Shown here piece by piece: positions 24,071 through 33,526 of a stretch of 41,966 nucleotides of DNA; the stretch's first letter is position 1; every line of letters begins with the position of its first letter. Where the stretch lies: NCBI GenBank assembly GCA_035333525.1, contig DAOQQF010000005.1, forward strand, positions 1 through 41,966. The letters are read 5' to 3'. The DNA is from CALMFT01 sp035333525 (GTDB taxonomy: Bacteria; Patescibacteriota; Gracilibacteria; Absconditabacterales; Absconditicoccaceae). The notes below the pieces were generated by a model. The model worked only from the letters and a program-made list of their open reading frames with translations. It had not been told where the DNA came from and made no database searches. The position numbers and the translations under genes were made by a program.

Positions 24071-24727
24071 CTACTCTACCACATAGTGTGGTAGTACGTT
24101 GATACTATCTTTTTCTAGTCCCCAATCAATGAAATATTTGATCATAAAGGAACTAGGAACCAAATGAGTATCAACAATTATTTGTAGCATTCATTTTATC
24201 ATACTAAGTGATAGGTATTTGAGTGTCGCCATATAGTATCATATGAGTCTGCCTATCAATGATTTGTATTGTAAGTAACTATAAGTCATATCTATCCAAT
24301 GATCAAATGACCAAGGTAAAACCTGTTTCTCATCAGTCAATAAACTTGGATAAGGATGAACATATCATAAATCATGGTACATCATCAAAATCTTTGTATC
24401 AGGAAATACTAATTTATAACATCCAACCATCATAATAGGGAACCAACCCAAGAATCTACTCACACTATGAAGTCGAACTACCTGTGGTCTGTACACAAAA
24501 CAACGAATCAAAATATAGACTCACCAAGGTAGATTGAAGGCTGTCAGTACAAGCAGAAAAGACTTCAAACGATTGATAATACCCGCTTTGCATGATAGAC
24601 CAACAACCAAAACCTCTCGATCATTTTTTCTCAAGAGTTGAGCAGTATGATGAATATAGGACTCTATACCTCCGATATTCGTACGATAATCTGAAATCAT
24701 CATCAAACGCATACCAACACTATACAT
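24071..24727 (-). CDS. glycosyltransferase family 4-like protein, N-terminal domain only
   Basis: 218 residues, ATG at 24725-24727 (a second in-frame ATG is five codons later), TAG at 24071-24073. MISDYRTNIGGIESYIHHTAQLL is the typical GT-B acceptor-domain start of GT4 enzymes, and VVRLHSVSRF and MMYHDLGY fit the second half of that domain. The protein stops right at INVLPHYVVE, the place where GT4 proteins have the V-P-N-G-V-D linker into the donor-binding domain. The donor half, with the E-X7-E motif, is missing, and ruvB starts 46 bp later. So it is either a truncated pseudo-enzyme or a single-domain protein. Confidence 0.7.
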
Positions 24728-24752
24728 AAATTAATGGAGAATGCAAAGAAAA

Positions 24753-24772
24753 ACCTCCTATATAAAGGAGGT
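24753..24772 (-). terminator. Rho-independent terminator of the fts cluster
   Basis: On the minus strand ACCTCC, an 8-nt A/T loop and GGAGGT form a 6-bp stem followed by five T. It lies 44 bp after the stop of the 154-residue gene that follows ftsZ, and just before the glycosyltransferase start, so it separates the two units. Confidence 0.7.
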
Positions 24773-24815
24773 AAGTGTAGATATGAGCTAAAGAGTACTA
24801 TAGTAGAATACAATA

Positions 24816-25280
24816 TTATGGTAGAGTATGAAAAGACTCAGATCATCAACGAGAACTCAGCAGTAATCATATTTCCTCCTGATTTCAAGACGCTCCCTCT
24901 TTCAATGGTTGTGATAGTTCATTTGGTCTTTCAAATGCTTTATTGAAAATTTTATAATCAAATTGTGAACCACTTGGTATCAAATAAAATTGAGTCGATA
25001 GTGAAGGTCGTGATTGTGTTGTACTCAAAAGTTGATACTCTAAAGAGGTTAATTCAGTCAAATACATCTTCTCTGTTCCATCATTTCTATAACTCGAATA
25101 AACAATCTTTTCATCATGTTTTAATCCACTATTTTTTATAAGATCAAACGCTTGTTCTTTATGTATTAATTGTATTGCATGAGTTCGATGTTGTTTTAAG
25201 TCCGATAATTGTTGACCATCTCAATCACGATACCAATCCAATGATCCAGGTGTATGTAATTTTTGGGTATAAATATCCAT
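24816..25280 (-). CDS. hypothetical protein downstream of ftsZ
   Basis: 154 residues, ATG at 25278-25280, TAA at 24816-24818. Starts MDIYTQKLHTPGSLDWYRD; the body is polar and mixed alpha/beta, with no signal peptide or membrane helix. The C-terminal 30 residues are Gly/Ser/Glu rich through several TGA codons. No family recognised. It begins 31 bp after the ftsZ stop and ends before the terminator at 24753, so it is the last gene of the division transcript. Confidence 0.55.
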
Positions 25281-25311
25281 TATAACAACTCTCTATAATA
25301 TAAATAATAAT

Positions 25312-26514
25312 CTAACTCAACTTTCTTCTCATAAAAGCAGGAGTATCTAAATCTTCTGCAGGTTGTTGAGGCTCTGCTACAGGAGTTGAATGAAAAGGAT
25401 TGTTGTTTCCAGATGATAGTCCATTCATAAATCTACTATCCCTGTTTACCTGTTCATCCTTGATCAGTCTACCAACAAAATCTTCTCCTCATGTTTTAAT
25501 TTTTCTTCATGATCGATCTCTTGCTGGTGTTTTGGCTACTGAATCAACCGCCTCTCATATAAATCAGGTTGCTATAATTGTAATTTTGATCTCATCGTCA
25601 CCATAATCTTCGTCTATAGTCATTCACCAAATAATACGAGCATCAGGATCAGCGATCTCTTCAACAATACTTGCTGCTTCTCTGACCTCCATTGGAGTAA
25701 CACTATTTCCACCTGTTACTGCAAAGATAATATTTTTGGCACCAGTAAGTCTATTTTCCATCAGATGATTATCAATCGCCTTGCGAGCTGCTTCAACTGC
25801 TCTATTCTCACCTTCACCATATCAGATTCATAACAAAGCATTACCACTATTACTCAAAATTACCTTTACATCAGCAAAGTCGATATTAATCAATCCTGGC
25901 TTGATAATGAGATCAGTAATACCCTGAACACCCAGTCTCAAAATCTTATCAATGGTAAGAAATGCTTGGTTGAATGTTGTCTTCTTATCTACAATGTTAA
26001 AGATTTTATCATTTGGTATAGCAATCAGTGTATCACATGATGCTTTCATTTTTTCAAATCACTCAGAAGCATTTTGGAATCTTGACTTGCCTTCAAATGA
26101 AAATGGTTTAGTGACCACACCAACAGTAAGGATACCCATCTCTCTAGCAATCTGAGCGATTACTGGAGCTCATCAAGTACCTGTACCACCACCCATTCAA
26201 GCAGTAATAAACACCATATCGGAACCAACTAATTGTTTCTTGATCTCTTCAGCTGACTCTTCTGCGGCCTTTCTACCTACTTCTGGATTTGCTCCTGCAC
26301 CAAGTCATCTTGTGACGTTGATACCAATATGAAGTTTGGTATGAGCAGGATTATTTGCCAGAGCTTGTGCATCTGTATTGACAGCGACAAACTCTACTCA
26401 TTCAAGTTTATCCACGACCATTCTCGTGATAGTGTTGCATCCAGCTCATCAAACGCCGAATACTTTGATTCTTGCCCCTGGGACAAAGTCTGGTGTAAAT
26501 TCTGTGATTGCCAT
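25312..26514 (-). CDS. ftsZ: cell division protein FtsZ
   Basis: 400 residues, ATG at 26512-26514, TAG at 25312-25314. Bacterial tubulin GTPase that forms the Z ring. The tubulin signature GGGTGTGG is at residues 108-115. The last two glycines are TGA-TGA, direct proof that UGA is read as Gly. FGVGGAGCNT near the N-terminus, AVNTDAQAL and the T7 loop GLINIDFADV are all present. The C-terminal linker is short and ends AEDLDTPAFMRRKLS, whose DTPAFMRR is the conserved peptide that binds FtsA. That fits ftsA lying in the same cluster. Confidence 0.98.
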
Positions 26515-26583
26515 GTGTTACAAAGGTAGTATAAGATAAAAAAATATATAATGATAATCTGATTATTGTTTATTATTAGTTAC

Positions 26584-27021
26584 TTATTCATCCAAGACGT
26601 TTGCTATTTCTTGCTTACGATCTCATGATGTCTTATCTCACGATGATGGCATAGCCTCCAAGATAAATCTTTGATTTTCTACACTCAGTATTCTAGCAAA
26701 CATATTAATAGCATGTTTTTCTTCATACTGTTTAATCTCTTTAAACATCACAATAAAATCTGTAGTCAATCTCCATTGAGGATTTGCCAATCTCATCATA
26801 CGTAGAGTAATATTACATTCTGCAAGAAATCTAACTATATTATCGTGAGATCATGATGTTTCTGACATATCTAGTAAATAATATGAATTTGACATATGGC
26901 GATGTAGTGCCTTAAGTCAGTCAGTAAACAAATTCTCATAGTGTTTTGTTTCGATATCCTGTACCATTTTTTTTTGTTTATCTGTAAGTTCTTGTACAAT
27001 AGGTTTTTCTATAACAGACAT
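26584..27021 (-). CDS. hypothetical protein between ftsA and ftsZ (145 aa)
   Basis: 145 residues, ATG at 27019-27021, TAA at 26584-26586. Helical by composition, soluble, with Met- and Arg-rich patches (ITLRMMRLANPQW) and a C-terminal tail rich in Ser, Gly and Asp. No motif recognised. It is the last of four small genes between ftsA and ftsZ, with 69 bp to ftsZ and 41 bp to the gene before it. Its position makes a role in division or its control plausible, but nothing in the sequence proves it. Confidence 0.6.
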
Positions 27022-27062
27022 ATCCGTAACACAAAAAGTAAATAAAAAGGATAGAAATGATA

Positions 27063-27497
27063 CTAACTATATGGTTGTGATTCAATAATATTCAATGTCT
27101 CAGCAAGTTGTGAGATTGCAGAAGTTCATCATCCATCTTCGACAGGATGTAAGATAAACGTCATATTTTCTCATGGATTATCTATCATGTTATATGATAT
27201 TTGCGATGTTGCATACTCTATAATAGCATGTAGAGTATTTATTTCGGAAGGAGTGAATAATGTTTTGAGATCATGCTCTGGATGTTGTTTAAAATCATCA
27301 ATAAGATGATTACATACCATAGCTCAACTATTAATAAGATTGTAGATTACATTGTAATATGACTGATCTATAGTGCTATAGGAAGCTGTAATTATATTCA
27401 AAATTTCTGTCATAATATCCATTGTAGCTCACAAAACTATTTCTCAATCTTTTATTTTTTGTTCTCTATCGGCTAGAGATGTAACGTTATCATTCAT
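27063..27497 (-). CDS. hypothetical protein between ftsA and ftsZ (144 aa)
   Basis: 144 residues, ATG at 27495-27497, TAG at 27063-27065. Soluble and helical: an N-terminal charged part (DREQKIKDGEIVL), then TMDIMTEILNIITASY. A run of three glycines at VEDGGGTSA includes two TGA codons. No family recognised. Its composition and size resemble the 145-residue product of the next gene, so distant relatedness is possible; I could not align them convincingly by eye. Confidence 0.55.
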
Positions 27498-27539
27498 TGT
27501 GTATAATTGGTAGTTATATAAATAGCATCTCAAACTATA

Positions 27540-27812
27540 TTACTCCTGGCAATCGATTCATCATAACGTATCACAAACTGATTGTTTCATAGATGATTGA
27601 TAGTATTTCTGATTATATTCTTGTATATTCTTAGCCCATTGTCATCAATTAAACTCTCCTATACTACCATGATGAGCCACTCCAGTAAATTCGTTTCTCA
27701 TATTGATTGTAGTTCACAAAAATAGCATCACAAGAATCATTTTAATGCCATCATCCATCGTTGTTAGTGAAATCTGACGATCATTGGAAGGTATTTGGTT
27801 ATTATTGTTCAT
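27540..27812 (-). CDS. small hypothetical protein, possible single membrane helix (90 aa)
   Basis: 90 residues, ATG at 27810-27812, TAA at 27540-27542. The polar N-terminus is followed by IKMILVMLFLGTTI (about 22-35), short for a membrane helix, then a polar tail with HHGSIGEFNGGQWAKN and two Cys near the end. Three TGA pairs or singles encode Gly. No family recognised. It sits 42 bp before the 144-residue gene in the ftsA-ftsZ interval. Confidence 0.5.
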
Positions 27813-27839
27813 GATGTGATATAATAATAAAATGTACTG

Positions 27840-28136
27840 TTATTTGCATATGTATGTGGAATCACTCTGTATGGTAGATGATTCATTCAATGTTTTATAT
27901 AAAGAATGAGCAGGGTTTATTAGATTAAAACGGGCATACACATCTTTCATAGTCAAAGCAAAGATCATTGCTGTTAATACATTAAGCGGTCATCTAAAAT
28001 CGATAGACTTCCATAGTCTTCACGTAGATATCCATACTCATAGATCATGGTCATACATATGCTCTATATCATGTCATGCTTGAATATCCTGATTATATTT
28101 ACTAATTTTATCTTCCAACGATTGATGATTATTCAT
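27840..28136 (-). CDS. small hypothetical protein directly after ftsA (98 aa)
   Basis: 98 residues, ATG at 28134-28136, TAA at 27840-27842. Charged N-terminus (MNNHQSLEDKISKYNQD), a Trp-containing middle (DLGVWISTGRLWKSIDF) and a moderately hydrophobic stretch PLNVLTAMIFALTM. No recognised family. It begins 33 bp after the ftsA stop and is the first of the four small genes before ftsZ. Confidence 0.5.
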
Positions 28137-28169
28137 GGATAAATATTATCGTACAAAGTAAATGATTTC

Positions 28170-29345
28170 TTAAAATACCTCTTTGAAGAACTTCCAAAGA
28201 TCTTTTACCCACCCAAATCCAATGGTGAGTTTAAACTTATTGGCATGATCTGAATATTTTTCACTGTATAAATACAATCACATTGTATTGAGGAATTGAA
28301 GATGATTACCAAGCTCTCCTACATGAAGTTGATTGTTTTTGGCAAAATGAGTAGCTAACTTAAAAGTTTCCTTTGCTAATAGATCAACACCCTTCATTCT
28401 TGCTCAGCCTCCCATAAGCATTACACCTCATGGTAGTCTACCATCAATATTGTACTGTGTCAGTGTATCATTTATTTTCTCAAAAAGTTCTAAGTATCTT
28501 GCTGAGATAATTTCTTCGAGAAATTTAGTATCTAACTGATCGTTTGATTGTGCTTCTTGTCAGACATTACTCATAGTAAAGTCTACTTTGAGATGTTCTG
28601 CTTCTTTCATATCGATTTGCATACCAATACTAATATCCTTGGTAACATCCTCTCATCAAATAGGTAAAACACCATAAATAAGCGGAGCACCATTCTCATA
28701 TACCACATAACTTGTTTGATTAGAACCAATATCGACAAGCAGAGTTCATAAATCTCTAGAATCATAATCTAATACCAATTCACTTGCTCCCAACATATTG
28801 GGTATAATATCAACAATATTGAGTTGCAAACTATTTGCTAATTCTATGATACTCTGATAAAAATACTTAGGAATATACAATACATCAACAACAAGTTCAA
28901 TCTTTCTACCAACCATTCATAATGGGTCATTAGTTTTAATCTCATCATCAATAATCCATACAACAGGATTTATTTTTAGTGTTTCATAGTTCGGCTTATC
29001 AGCAATTTCAGCAACAACTTTCATGAGATGATTGACATCATCATGAGTAACTTTTTCTCCCATAACTCTCATGTTTTCTGAGAATCTAGTGACGACCATT
29101 TCAGGATGAGAAATACCTAAATAGATATCATCTATAAAATCTCCTCAGAGTTTATTGTTAAAATTTTTTATAACCTCAGCCATACTTTCTGTCAATGCGG
29201 TAGGATCCAATACCTTCCCCTTTCTTACTCCTTTAGTCTTGACAAGATCTTTAACCAAAATAGTTGTTTTAGTTTCCTCCAATCCAAAGACGACTCACTT
29301 GATATACCCATTTCATAAATCGAATACTGTTTTAATTTTTTGCAT
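28170..29345 (-). CDS. ftsA: cell division protein FtsA
   Basis: 391 residues, ATG at 29343-29345, TAA at 28170-28172. Actin-like ATPase that tethers FtsZ to the membrane. The phosphate-1 motif is FDLGNGYIKGVV, phosphate-2 LLVDIGSNQTSYVVYENG, and the adenosine motif LPGGVMLMGGAGRM. The C-terminus GWVKDLWKFFKEVF is a short amphipathic helix of the membrane-targeting kind. TGA encodes Gly in DLGNG and in the adenosine loop. An AGGAGG lies at 29369-29374 on this strand, about 24 nt before the ATG, which is too far for normal use. Confidence 0.93.
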
Positions 29346-29549
29346 GAGACACGAAAAAAAGATGAATTCCTCCTACGATGATAACTTATAATTTGAGGTA
29401 GTTCGTCTTGTAAAGATTTAAACAATGATTGCAAGACAAACTCAAAAAAAGGTGCTAACTTATAGTTATCATTGGCTCAAAAAGCCATGTATGATAATCA
29501 GAATATCAAATATACCATCTGTCAATAGCTTTATAGCCAAAAAATCTAT
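29346..29549. other. intergenic region upstream of ftsA
   Basis: 204 bp between ftsA (minus) and the copy B element. No gene supported. On the minus strand TTGACA occurs at 29520-29525, but no good -10 follows at 16-18 bp, so it is at best a weak promoter candidate for the division transcript. One GATAATCAGA copy is at 29493-29502. Confidence 0.35.
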
Positions 29550-29839
29550 GGAACCTGGGGAAATAAGTAATACCAATTACGTATCAAAAGAGAACTATTG
29601 TTTTGGTAAATACCGATGATATAACTAGCGAACTATTGGGAATCAAGAATATGGGTAGTTCGCGTTTGTTATACAATCGGTATAACATAAAGCGAAGTGT
29701 TATGATTACGACATGGAAGACGTCCCGAACTCTCGGGATACATATCCTCGGGAAGCTCGTTGAATGTGGATTTTACAAGACAAAAGGATTGGATATTATA
29801 GGTAGTTTTTCATGAATTGAGAGTTTTTCCTCAGCTTCC
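29550..29839 (+). mobile_element. MITE-like element, copy B (most complete)
   Basis: 290 bp from GGAACCTGGGGAAA to TTTTTCCTCAGCTTCC, whose reverse complement GGAAGCTGAGGAAAA matches the left end. It is flanked by CTAT on both sides (29546-29549 and 29840-29843). Inside is the palindrome TCCCGA-ACTC-TCGGGA at 29723-29738. A reading frame (VNTDDITSELLGIKNMGSS and onward, 29603-29815 in the standard code) is shared with copy C, but in table 25 it runs out of the element into the tRNA. It therefore may be a relic rather than a gene. The element sits between the ftsA upstream region and tRNA-Arg. Confidence 0.85.
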
Positions 29840-29893
29840 CTATTATTGTTTCTCTTGTTTCGTGTTTCTACCCATATTTCTATTCATATTTCC

Positions 29894-29921
29894 TTGCATA
29901 TAGATATGCTTTCAGTATACT
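29894..29921 (+). promoter_or_regulatory. sigma-70-type promoter of tRNA-Arg
   Basis: TTGCAT at 29894-29899 and TATACT at 29916-29921 with a 16-bp spacer. Expected transcription start is about 10 bp before the tRNA. The same geometry precedes the tRNA-Thr gene, which supports both. Confidence 0.5.
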
Positions 29922-29937
29922 GACTTAATACTATCAT

Positions 29938-30009
29938 GCTCCTGTAGTTCAATGGATAGAATAGATCCGTCCTAAGGATGAGATGGTGGTTCGATTCCAC
30001 CCGGGAGCA
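29938..30009 (+). tRNA. tRNA-Arg (anticodon CCT)
   Basis: 72 nt. The acceptor stem pairs GCTCCTG with CGGGAGC; the anticodon loop GTCCTAA carries CCT, reading AGG. The T arm GGTGG-TTCGATT-CCACC is perfect. CCA is not encoded (AGTAG follows), so it must be added after transcription, unlike in the tRNA-Thr at 34985. Confidence 0.95.
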
Positions 30010-30010
30010 G

Positions 30011-30037
30011 TAGTAACGCCATTTTTATGGTGCACTA
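30011..30037 (+). terminator. hairpin after tRNA-Arg, possible terminator or processing signal
   Basis: TAGT / ACTA and CGCCAT / ATGGTG stems around a TTTT loop, starting two bases after the tRNA. No T-run follows it, so it is not a classical terminator; it may guide 3' processing. Confidence 0.35.
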
Positions 30038-30125
30038 CCTACTATACACCTCAAGTATGAACTATACTTGGAAGATAAACTCAAAAAAGGAATCTCAAAA
30101 AATAATAGTAATCTTTTTATTTATT

Positions 30126-30662
30126 ATGTTACGATTTGTATCAATGATAAAAAAATATCTACTCTCTCTCATAGTGATGACTGTTCTTCTCATTAGTTGA
30201 CGAGGAGATATAACAGTAGCTCAAACTACAACAAATTGTCCAACATGACAAGAATTCTGTCCAGAATCAAATAGTTGTGTGGGTTTGTGATTATGTGCCT
30301 CAAAAGAAAAAAATAAAACCAAAGATCCATCCTGTATTGATAAATGTAATGGTTCTGAATCATGTATCTGTAAATGTAATGGCGGTATCGTCCTCAATAC
30401 CAATATTCCCTTTTTATGAAGGTGTATCTCCAAAACCTCTGACGGAAGTACACTCTTATGAATCTCTAGTGCTATCACTCAAATATTTATGACACTAATC
30501 ATTACCTGAGGCTTTGCTATGGTCATACGATGAGGAGTCCAAATTGCTATGGGTCAAACCAAAGAAGGAAAACAAAAAATTATCAATGTTGTCATTGCAT
30601 TTGCTGTTCTTGGGTCTCTATGAATAATATTGAGGCTTATCAATCCCAACTTCTTCAAATAA
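30126..30662 (+). CDS. TrbC/VirB2-like pilin candidate, Cys-rich
   Basis: 178 residues, ATG at 30126, TAA at 30660-30662 (ATG at 30144 is an alternative). N-terminal signal segment YLLSLIVMTVLLIS. The next 90 residues hold ten or so Cys (CPTGQEFC, CSCICKC-like spacing). The C-terminus has two hydrophobic helices flanking a loop (TLIITGGFAMVIRGGVQIA, then IINVVIAFAVLGSLG). That helix-loop-helix is how VirB2/TrbC pilins and many CPR homologues look. The Cys-rich extension is unusual for VirB2. It heads three plus-strand genes for exported proteins. The pilin call is by topology only. Confidence 0.5.
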
Positions 30663-30720
30663 TCCTCAATTCAATAGTAAATAAAAAGTATTCAGTTCAT
30701 TACTTATCCTCATAGTTCAT

Positions 30721-32580
30721 ATGAAGTTCAAAGTTCACCTTCTCATTGCTTGTATTGTTCTGATTATCATGTATATTCCCCTTTTGGGTTATGCTGATTT
30801 TCAAGCATGGATGGAAAAACAATATCTTACCTTCCAATCAAATAAGATTCTCAAAGAACAAGTCAAAGCTGCCGATCAAGGTAAAGATCTTCATAAAACA
30901 AGTGTTGAGCTTGCTAGATTGCAGGTTATAAGCAGTATGCACCAATCTATTGAGTCTATCATCAGCACTATGAGATTTACTACCACATGATGTGCTGTAT
31001 CATACGATGATATAGCAACCCTCTTGGTGAGAGATACTCAGTTCAAAAGATTATTATCATGGATAGAAGACATGAACAATGATTTTACCTATACGATTGA
31101 TGATTCTGACTTTGTATGAGCATGTAATAGATATTTGGTGTGTAGGCAATGAGTCATAAGAAAATCCAAAGGCATTAGTGCAAGCGAACTTATAATGTGT
31201 ACCCAAGATGTGAGTAGACAGTTTGAATGACTTGTCCAACAGGCAATCTCTCAAAGTATAACCACTACCCAAAGTTATGGTGATGAGATTTTCCACAATG
31301 GAACAACTCAAGATAGCTCATTTGATATACTGTATGATATTGAACAGATCAACAAGGTCTTGTATGCAAATCCCAAGAGAGTTCCCACCAACTATCTACG
31401 ATGACCGCCAAATTATCTGAGTATCAATGATAATCAGACTATCTGATCAGATACCATGATATGATACAATAAACCATCATATCAATCATCCCATATCTCA
31501 CCATCACTCTTGGTTCCTATCAAATTATATGCTTCCAATACCGTAAGTTTGCCTCATATTGATGATGCGATTAAGTCTATCCAAGCATCAAATAAAACCC
31601 CTGATGAAAGTTCTATCAGTTCTAGTTTACAATGTTTTGATCCCAAACCAATTATTAACTCACCATCAGGTCAAGAGTTCAAAAAAGCTCTAACTAAACT
31701 CAATAAAGAAGTTCTAACACTCAATGAAGAAAAACTTATTGATGAGGTACTTACTACAGTCAGTCAACCGCGATGATGAGATTTACCCAAATGAGAAAGT
31801 ACATCTTGGGATCCAGAAATCATCCAATGACTCTTGGAATCACCCACACAAGATACATCAATACTTCAACAGAGAGGATGACCATGAACGTGAAACAATA
31901 ATCCAAATCCTTCAAACACATCCACCTGAACCTGTCCTATAAATGATACCACTATCGGTGAACAATTTGATCTCACAAGTAAAAAACTCACTATCATGGG
32001 ATGCCTCAAACAATGCTCCACCTGTCAGGAATGATTTTTTAAAAAAGCCTGTTATCAGTGATGTTTATGTAGTCAGTTTATCAATGATAAAGAGATAATC
32101 TGAGGCATAGCATGAACAACCTTCTGAGCAAAACTATGCTTGGTTCCTTCTACAACACCAGACATCATTACTCCATGAACACAAGCTCTCAGTATCCAAG
32201 AAATTATCCAACAAATCTCGGCTATCTTGGCAAAACTCAAGGAATCATGACAAGCTATCCCAAGTAACAAACCTTCAGAGTTTTTTGCCCCAACTACTAA
32301 AGTAGGTAAGCTCGCAAACTTGATCAATTTCAGAATCAATGTTACGATGTCCGACCAATATCGTAGATCAAATCCTACTATTACTGTCCAACAGGCAAAA
32401 CAAGAGTTATTATGAGACACTCAGCCCACCATCTCAAAGATTCATGTTCAAGGGCTTTTGGAACAACAACGCCATTTTGAAGAGTTTTCCACAATCCATC
32501 GTGACTTCCGATCGAGGATGACCTCTGTTTTGAATGAACGATCAACTATTATGAAGAATTTTGAACAGACTCAGAAGTAG
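30721..32580 (+). CDS. large secreted Cys-containing protein, unknown
   Basis: 619 residues, ATG at 30721, TAG at 32578-32580. The N-terminal hydrophobic segment HLLIACIVLIIMYIPLLGYA is a signal peptide or anchor. The body is Ser/Thr/Gln/Asn rich with paired Cys. A Gly/Pro/Asn linker (about residues 380-400) leads to a Cys cluster (CLKQCSTCQ, then ACYQGCLCSQ) near residues 425-450, and then a helical C-terminal region (IQEIIQQISAILAKLKES). No family recognised. It follows the pilin candidate by 58 bp and is probably part of the same surface structure. The frame switches in standard-code fragments are only TGA codons. Confidence 0.6.
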
Positions 32581-32661
32581 CCATATCTTCAAAAAGATAT
32601 TGATTTTCATATTCTGATTGGCTATAATTTATTCGTAAATTTTATTTTTGTTCCAATTTTG

Positions 32662-33495
32662 ATGTCAAAAAAAAGTATTTTTACCATTATAGTATGTTTA
32701 CTTGCTATAATAGGATGAAGTTATTACATATATTCAAAATCCAATATACGATGAATAAGTAGCAATAACCATACTGCAATAATAAAACAAAATAAGCCAA
32801 ATTGCAACAAGATTATTGGTCACTATAGTGGATATTTATTTATATCTGATGATGAAAGTGCTACCGATGGATTTCCTGCCGTTGCATTTGATCCTATAAC
32901 ATACAAAAAGTATACCATCAATAGATTTGATGCATGATATTTTATCGATTCATCGGTATTTAGTTGAGAGTATACTATAGGTACACAATGGCCTACAAGA
33001 GAACATATACGCTTGGTTTGAGATACAACAAGTCAAAAAGATTATTGTGAAGAGCACATTATGTTTAATACATGAGTATTTAAGGAAATAAATCGTCATA
33101 CTTTAAGACAATTTTATGACATCATTGATATGCCAGACGGAGAAGAAAATAGTAGGTGTAAAACTCATACTTCTACTGGTAATGGAATCTATAGATTATC
33201 AACAAGAGATCCTCTATACGCAGGTACATATGGAATAATAGAGTCTTTTTTTCCAGTTGAATGAAAACCAAAACATCGATTTTATCTTATCAATTCGATT
33301 TCAAAGCAGGCTCAAGAAACAATAAATAAAGATATTTTTTGGTCATGAACAGTAAGAGTATATGATAGGTTAGTATCTTGTGGAGAAACTATGTTTGATT
33401 TTCCTTACTGCACTACCAAAGATATCAATAGGTGTATTGGTTTTATTGATTTACTTGAATGAGAATTTGGAGATAATCCAATTTATAGGAGATAA
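32662..33495 (+). CDS. secreted or membrane-anchored hypothetical protein
   Basis: 277 residues, ATG at 32662, TAA at 33493-33495. Residues 5-24 (SIFTIIVCLLAIIGGSYYIY) form an N-terminal anchor or signal. The rest is extracytoplasmic in character: aromatic rich, with eight or so Cys in pairs (CNKIIGHY, DYCEEH, SRCKTH, LVSCGE, PYCTT, NRCIGF). No family recognised. It is 81 bp downstream of the 619-residue gene on the same strand. Confidence 0.55.
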
Positions 33496-33526
33496 GAAAT
33501 GAATCAAAGGATGTTACACACTTTTT

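Noticed and set aside
29425..29619. 64-residue plus-strand ORF upstream of copy B
   Set aside because: It begins in an intergenic stretch and runs into the mobile element; no conservation outside the element.
16099..33495. Integrated conjugative element spanning the TraG-like ATPase and pilin candidate
   Set aside because: Between them lie core genes (ruvB, trxB, ftsA, ftsZ), and no relaxase, integrase or attachment site is visible.
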